Part shown: one piece after another, positions 61,619 through 64,000 of the stretch
Layout: the number at the start of each line of letters is the position of its first letter
Numbering within the stretch: position 1 is the stretch's first letter
Source: Spirosoma oryzae
GTDB taxonomy: Bacteria > Bacteroidota > Bacteroidia > Cytophagales > Spirosomataceae
NCBI RefSeq assembly: GCF_003002825.1
Contig: NZ_PVTE01000002.1
Coordinates: 186,001-250,000, forward strand
Reading direction: 5' to 3'
Length of the DNA: 64,000 nt
Program-made: the position numbers and the translations under genes
Notes under the pieces: generated by a model
The model's input: the letters and a program-made list of their open reading frames with translations, nothing else
What the model was told of the DNA's origin: nothing
The model's database searches: none

Positions 61619-63013
61619 ATGCGCTGCATCGCTGTTTTCGATATTGGCAAGACCAACAAGAAGCTGTTTCTGTTTAACCAGCAGTACGACATTGTCTGGG
61701 AGACGAGCACGCAGTTTGCTGAAACTGTAGATGAAGACGGCGAAGCCTGTGAGGACGTCGACCGCCTGACCAGCTGGATACGGCAGACGATGCAAGACGT
61801 ACTGACGAAACCGGAGTTCGACGTACAGGCGCTGAATGTCTCGACGTACGGGGCCAGTCTGGTTTGTGTTGACGGTCAGGGGCAGGCAGTTGGACCGTTG
61901 TACAATTACCTGAAAGCTTATCCGGCCGAACTGTCGAAGCAGTTTTATGACAGCTATGGTCCAGAAGAGCCAATATCAGTAGCAACGGCATCGCCCGCCT
62001 TGGGTAGTTTGAACTCGGGACTGGCGCTATACCGCATTCGCTATCGGCAGCCAGACCTGTTCGATAAAACACGCTATGCACTGCACCTGCCGCAGTATGT
62101 CAGTTCGCTGTTCACCGGACAGTTCTATTCCGATCTGACAAGCATTGGTTGCCACACGATGCTCTGGAATTTTGGCCAGCAACAGTACCACGACTGGGTC
62201 AAGGCCGAGCAACTGGATCAGAAACTGGCTCCGCTCTTTCCGGGTAACGCCGTCATAGACACCGTAGTGTGTGGAAAATCGATGAAGGTTGGAGTTGGGT
62301 TACACGACTCGTCGGCTGCACTGATTCCGTATCTGGCAAGTTTCAATGAGCCGTTTGTGCTGATCTCAACGGGCACGTGGTGTATCAGCCTGAATCCGTT
62401 CAATACCCAGCCGCTCACGGCCGAAGAACTGCAATACGACTGTTTGTGCTACCTGAATTATCAGGGGCAGGCCGTGAAAGCCTCTCGGCTGTTTGCGGGT
62501 TACGAACACGAACAGCAGGTTCAGCGATTAGCCACGCATTTCGGCGTTCCGCTCGATACGTACAAGCACGTACCATACGATCCGTCGCTGATCGACGAAC
62601 TGCCTACGCGGCCGGTGCAACCCGTTCCCGATCCGCTGACGACGAAGCAGCCTGCTGTGCTGGTACAGTCGGCGTTTACCCGGCGCGAGTTGTCTGATTT
62701 CGAGACGTATGAGCAGGCGTATCACCAGCTCGTGCATGATATTGTGGCGCAGCAGCTTATTTCGACCGAACTGGTCCTGCACCGTTCCCCCGTCAAACGC
62801 TTATTCGTGGATGGCGGCTTCAGCAAAAACCCGATCTATATGGCGTTGCTGGCGTCAGCCTTTCCGCAGCTCGACGTATCGGCGGCATCCGTGGCCCAGG
62901 CAACGGCCCTCGGCGCAGCACTAGCCATTCACGACAGCTGGAACTCGCTTCCCCTCCCCGACAATCTGGTTCAGCTCCGCCCGGTCAGCGCGTCAATCGG
63001 CAAAACCGTGTAA
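61619..63013 (+). CDS. FGGY carbohydrate kinase, probable L-rhamnulokinase
   Basis: A 464-residue FGGY-family kinase. N-terminal AVFDIGKTNKKLFLF is the ATP/phosphate motif. STYGASLVCVDGQGQ, LISTGTWCISLNPF and the C-terminal FVDGGFSKNPIYMALLASAF follow, then ATALGAAL. FGGY kinases differ in sugar, so L-rhamnulose is inferred from the neighbouring isomerase and aldolase. It phosphorylates L-rhamnulose to the 1-phosphate. The start ATG is two bases after the end of the repeat-rich region. Confidence 0.88.
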   Translation: MRCIAVFDIGKTNKKLFLFNQQYDIVWETSTQFAETVDEDGEACEDVDRLTSWIRQTMQDVLTKPEFDVQALNVSTYGASLVCVDGQGQAVGPLYNYLKAYPAELSKQFYDSYGPEEPISVATASPALGSLNSGLALYRIRYRQPDLFDKTRYALHLPQYVSSLFTGQFYSDLTSIGCHTMLWNFGQQQYHDWVKAEQLDQKLAPLFPGNAVIDTVVCGKSMKVGVGLHDSSAALIPYLASFNEPFVLISTGTWCISLNPFNTQPLTAEELQYDCLCYLNYQGQAVKASRLFAGYEHEQQVQRLATHFGVPLDTYKHVPYDPSLIDELPTRPVQPVPDPLTTKQPAVLVQSAFTRRELSDFETYEQAYHQLVHDIVAQQLISTELVLHRSPVKRLFVDGGFSKNPIYMALLASAFPQLDVSAASVAQATALGAALAIHDSWNSLPLPDNLVQLRPVSASIGKTV

Positions 63014-63110
63014 GGCTTCACAACCGTGTTTCGTCCAGTCTCTTTCTTCTATCATCTTTTCTCTTTCTTCTTCTCATCCTATTCCTAAACCTGACTCTAT
63101 TCACAAACCT

Positions 63111-64000
63111 ATGGCCGTATTCTGGGGCGTCGTATTACATGCGCTGGGAGGGTTCGCTTCCGGCAGTTTTTATTTACCATACAAACAGGTAAAAAGCTGG
63201 TCCTGGGAAAGTTACTGGCTCGTCGGCGGTATCTTTTCCTGGGTCATTGCTCCCTGGGTACTGGGGCTGCTCACCGTACCCCACCTAACGCAGATCCTGC
63301 GCGAAACACCGACCGAAACGCTGCTCTGGACGTACTTCTGGGGCGTTTTGTGGGGTTTCGGCGGACTGACGTTCGGCTTGTCGATGCGCTACCTGGGCCT
63401 GTCGCTGGGCATGGCCGTCGTACTGGGCCTGTGTGCTGTCTTCGGAACGCTGGTACCACCGATCTGGCTTGGTCAGTTTGGGTCGCTTGTCAGCACCACG
63501 TCAGGGCAGTTCATTATGGCCGGGCTGGCCGTTTGCGTGCTCGGTATCAGTATTTGTGGCGTAGCCGGCATGATGAAAGAGAAGTCGCAGCCGGAAGCCG
63601 AAAAGAAAGCAACTATCGCGGAGTTCGACCTTCGCAAAGGGTTTATGGTCGCCATATTTTCGGGAATAATGAGCGCCTGCTTCTCGTTTGGACTCACAGC
63701 GGGTCAATCAATTTCGGACCGGGCCGTCCGCTTCGGGGCTGATCCGCTGTTTATGAACAATGCTCCGCTGGTGGTTATTCTGCTGGGTGGGCTGACGACC
63801 AATGCTATCTGGTCGATCTACCTGAATATTAAAAATCGGACATATACCGACTACCGCAACCTGTCGGCACCGATTGCCCGGAATATCCTGTTCTGCGCGC
63901 TGGCGGGGGTTACTTGGTACTTTCAGTTCTTCTTTTACGGTATGGGCGACAGCAAGATGGGTGAGTATCGATTCTCCGGCTGGACGCTACATATGGCTTT
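63111..64000 (+). CDS. rhaT: L-rhamnose/H+ symporter RhaT, truncated by window edge
   Basis: From ATG 63111, 296 complete codons are seen, still open at the right edge. The protein is polytopic (about eight of ten expected helices), with LHALGGFASGSFYLPYKQVKSWSWESYW and ISAxxSFGLTAGQ-like segments (IFSGIMSACFSFGLTAGQS) of the RhaT family. It imports L-rhamnose with protons across the inner membrane. It is the last visible gene of the rhamnose locus, 97 bases after the kinase, with a pyrimidine-rich leader (63039-63075). Confidence 0.9.
   Translation, partial: MAVFWGVVLHALGGFASGSFYLPYKQVKSWSWESYWLVGGIFSWVIAPWVLGLLTVPHLTQILRETPTETLLWTYFWGVLWGFGGLTFGLSMRYLGLSLGMAVVLGLCAVFGTLVPPIWLGQFGSLVSTTSGQFIMAGLAVCVLGISICGVAGMMKEKSQPEAEKKATIAEFDLRKGFMVAIFSGIMSACFSFGLTAGQSISDRAVRFGADPLFMNNAPLVVILLGGLTTNAIWSIYLNIKNRTYTDYRNLSAPIARNILFCALAGVTWYFQFFFYGMGDSKMGEYRFSGWTLHMA

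Noticed and set aside
63039..63075. Pyrimidine-rich tract before rhaT, considered as a triplex-forming or regulatory element
   Set aside because: Interrupted after 12 and 20 bases and without mirror symmetry, so best seen as a low-complexity leader.

Overview
The window reads as an ordinary chromosomal segment of a Bacteroidota bacterium, most likely order Cytophagales and close to Spirosoma (an inference from gene content). Pointers are an alternative complex III operon instead of cytochrome bc1, the rpmG-DUF4295-ftsY cluster, bacillithiol synthesis, OMP_b-brl_3 and PorT-like barrels, DUF4394 and DUF6934 proteins, a LytS/LytTR pair, and the Bacteroidota promoter pattern TTTG, about 19 bases, TAnnTTTG, seen well formed before actA, ispH, hpt, rpmG and carB. 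Base composition is moderately GC-rich. The small accessory genes look more AT-rich to the eye.

Layout. 1-6.6 kb: actA-B-C-D on the minus strand, cut at the left edge. 6.8-11.6 kb: tRNA-Cys, rpsA, an HNH nuclease, smpB, an OmpH-like chaperone and a small membrane protein. 11.6-24.7 kb: a penicillin acylase family enzyme, a glycerophosphodiesterase, a GH3-like adenylate enzyme, a flavin-binding protein, ispH, a GHL10 lipoprotein, a DUF2256/TIGR03643 pair, an Lrp/AsnC regulator, a TPR protein, hpt and a lone nuoD. 24.8-31.6 kb: rpmG, DUF4295, ftsY, an orphan MNT nucleotidyltransferase, rimO, an MNT-HepT toxin-antitoxin pair with a frameshifted HepT, bshC and formyl-THF cyclo-ligase. 31.7-40.1 kb: two tandem beta-barrel genes (the first frameshifted in a T tract), asd, an ABC exporter-like pair and carB without its allosteric domain. 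40.1-51.1 kb: a small unknown gene pair, a duplicated DUF4394 lipoprotein, an aldo/keto reductase, two further barrels beside an ECF sigma/anti-sigma-like pair, coaX, an SPFH/Arc-like pair and lysS. 51.1-56.6 kb: YceI, an OMP_b-brl_3 receptor and a LytS/LytTR system. 56.8-64 kb: an L-rhamnose locus (GntR regulator, fused aldolase/dehydrogenase, isomerase, kinase, RhaT cut at the right edge).

No phage, transposase or CRISPR array is present. Four non-coding inverted-repeat elements of different sequence families punctuate the region (26.7, 34.4, 60.1 and 61.5 kb). Three genes show signs of decay or switching: the HepT frameshift at 29281, the T8 tract at 31786-31793 in the barrel signal peptide, and the orphan MNT whose last codons lie inside an inverted repeat.

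I found no clear novel multi-gene system. The best leads are the broken type VII toxin-antitoxin locus, the T-tract barrel gene, the uncharacterised pair at 40.1-40.8 kb, the cysteine cluster in the lone NuoD and a close pair of DnaA-box-like sites at 9.58 kb. All functions are assigned by recognising motifs in the translated sequence. No database search was run.
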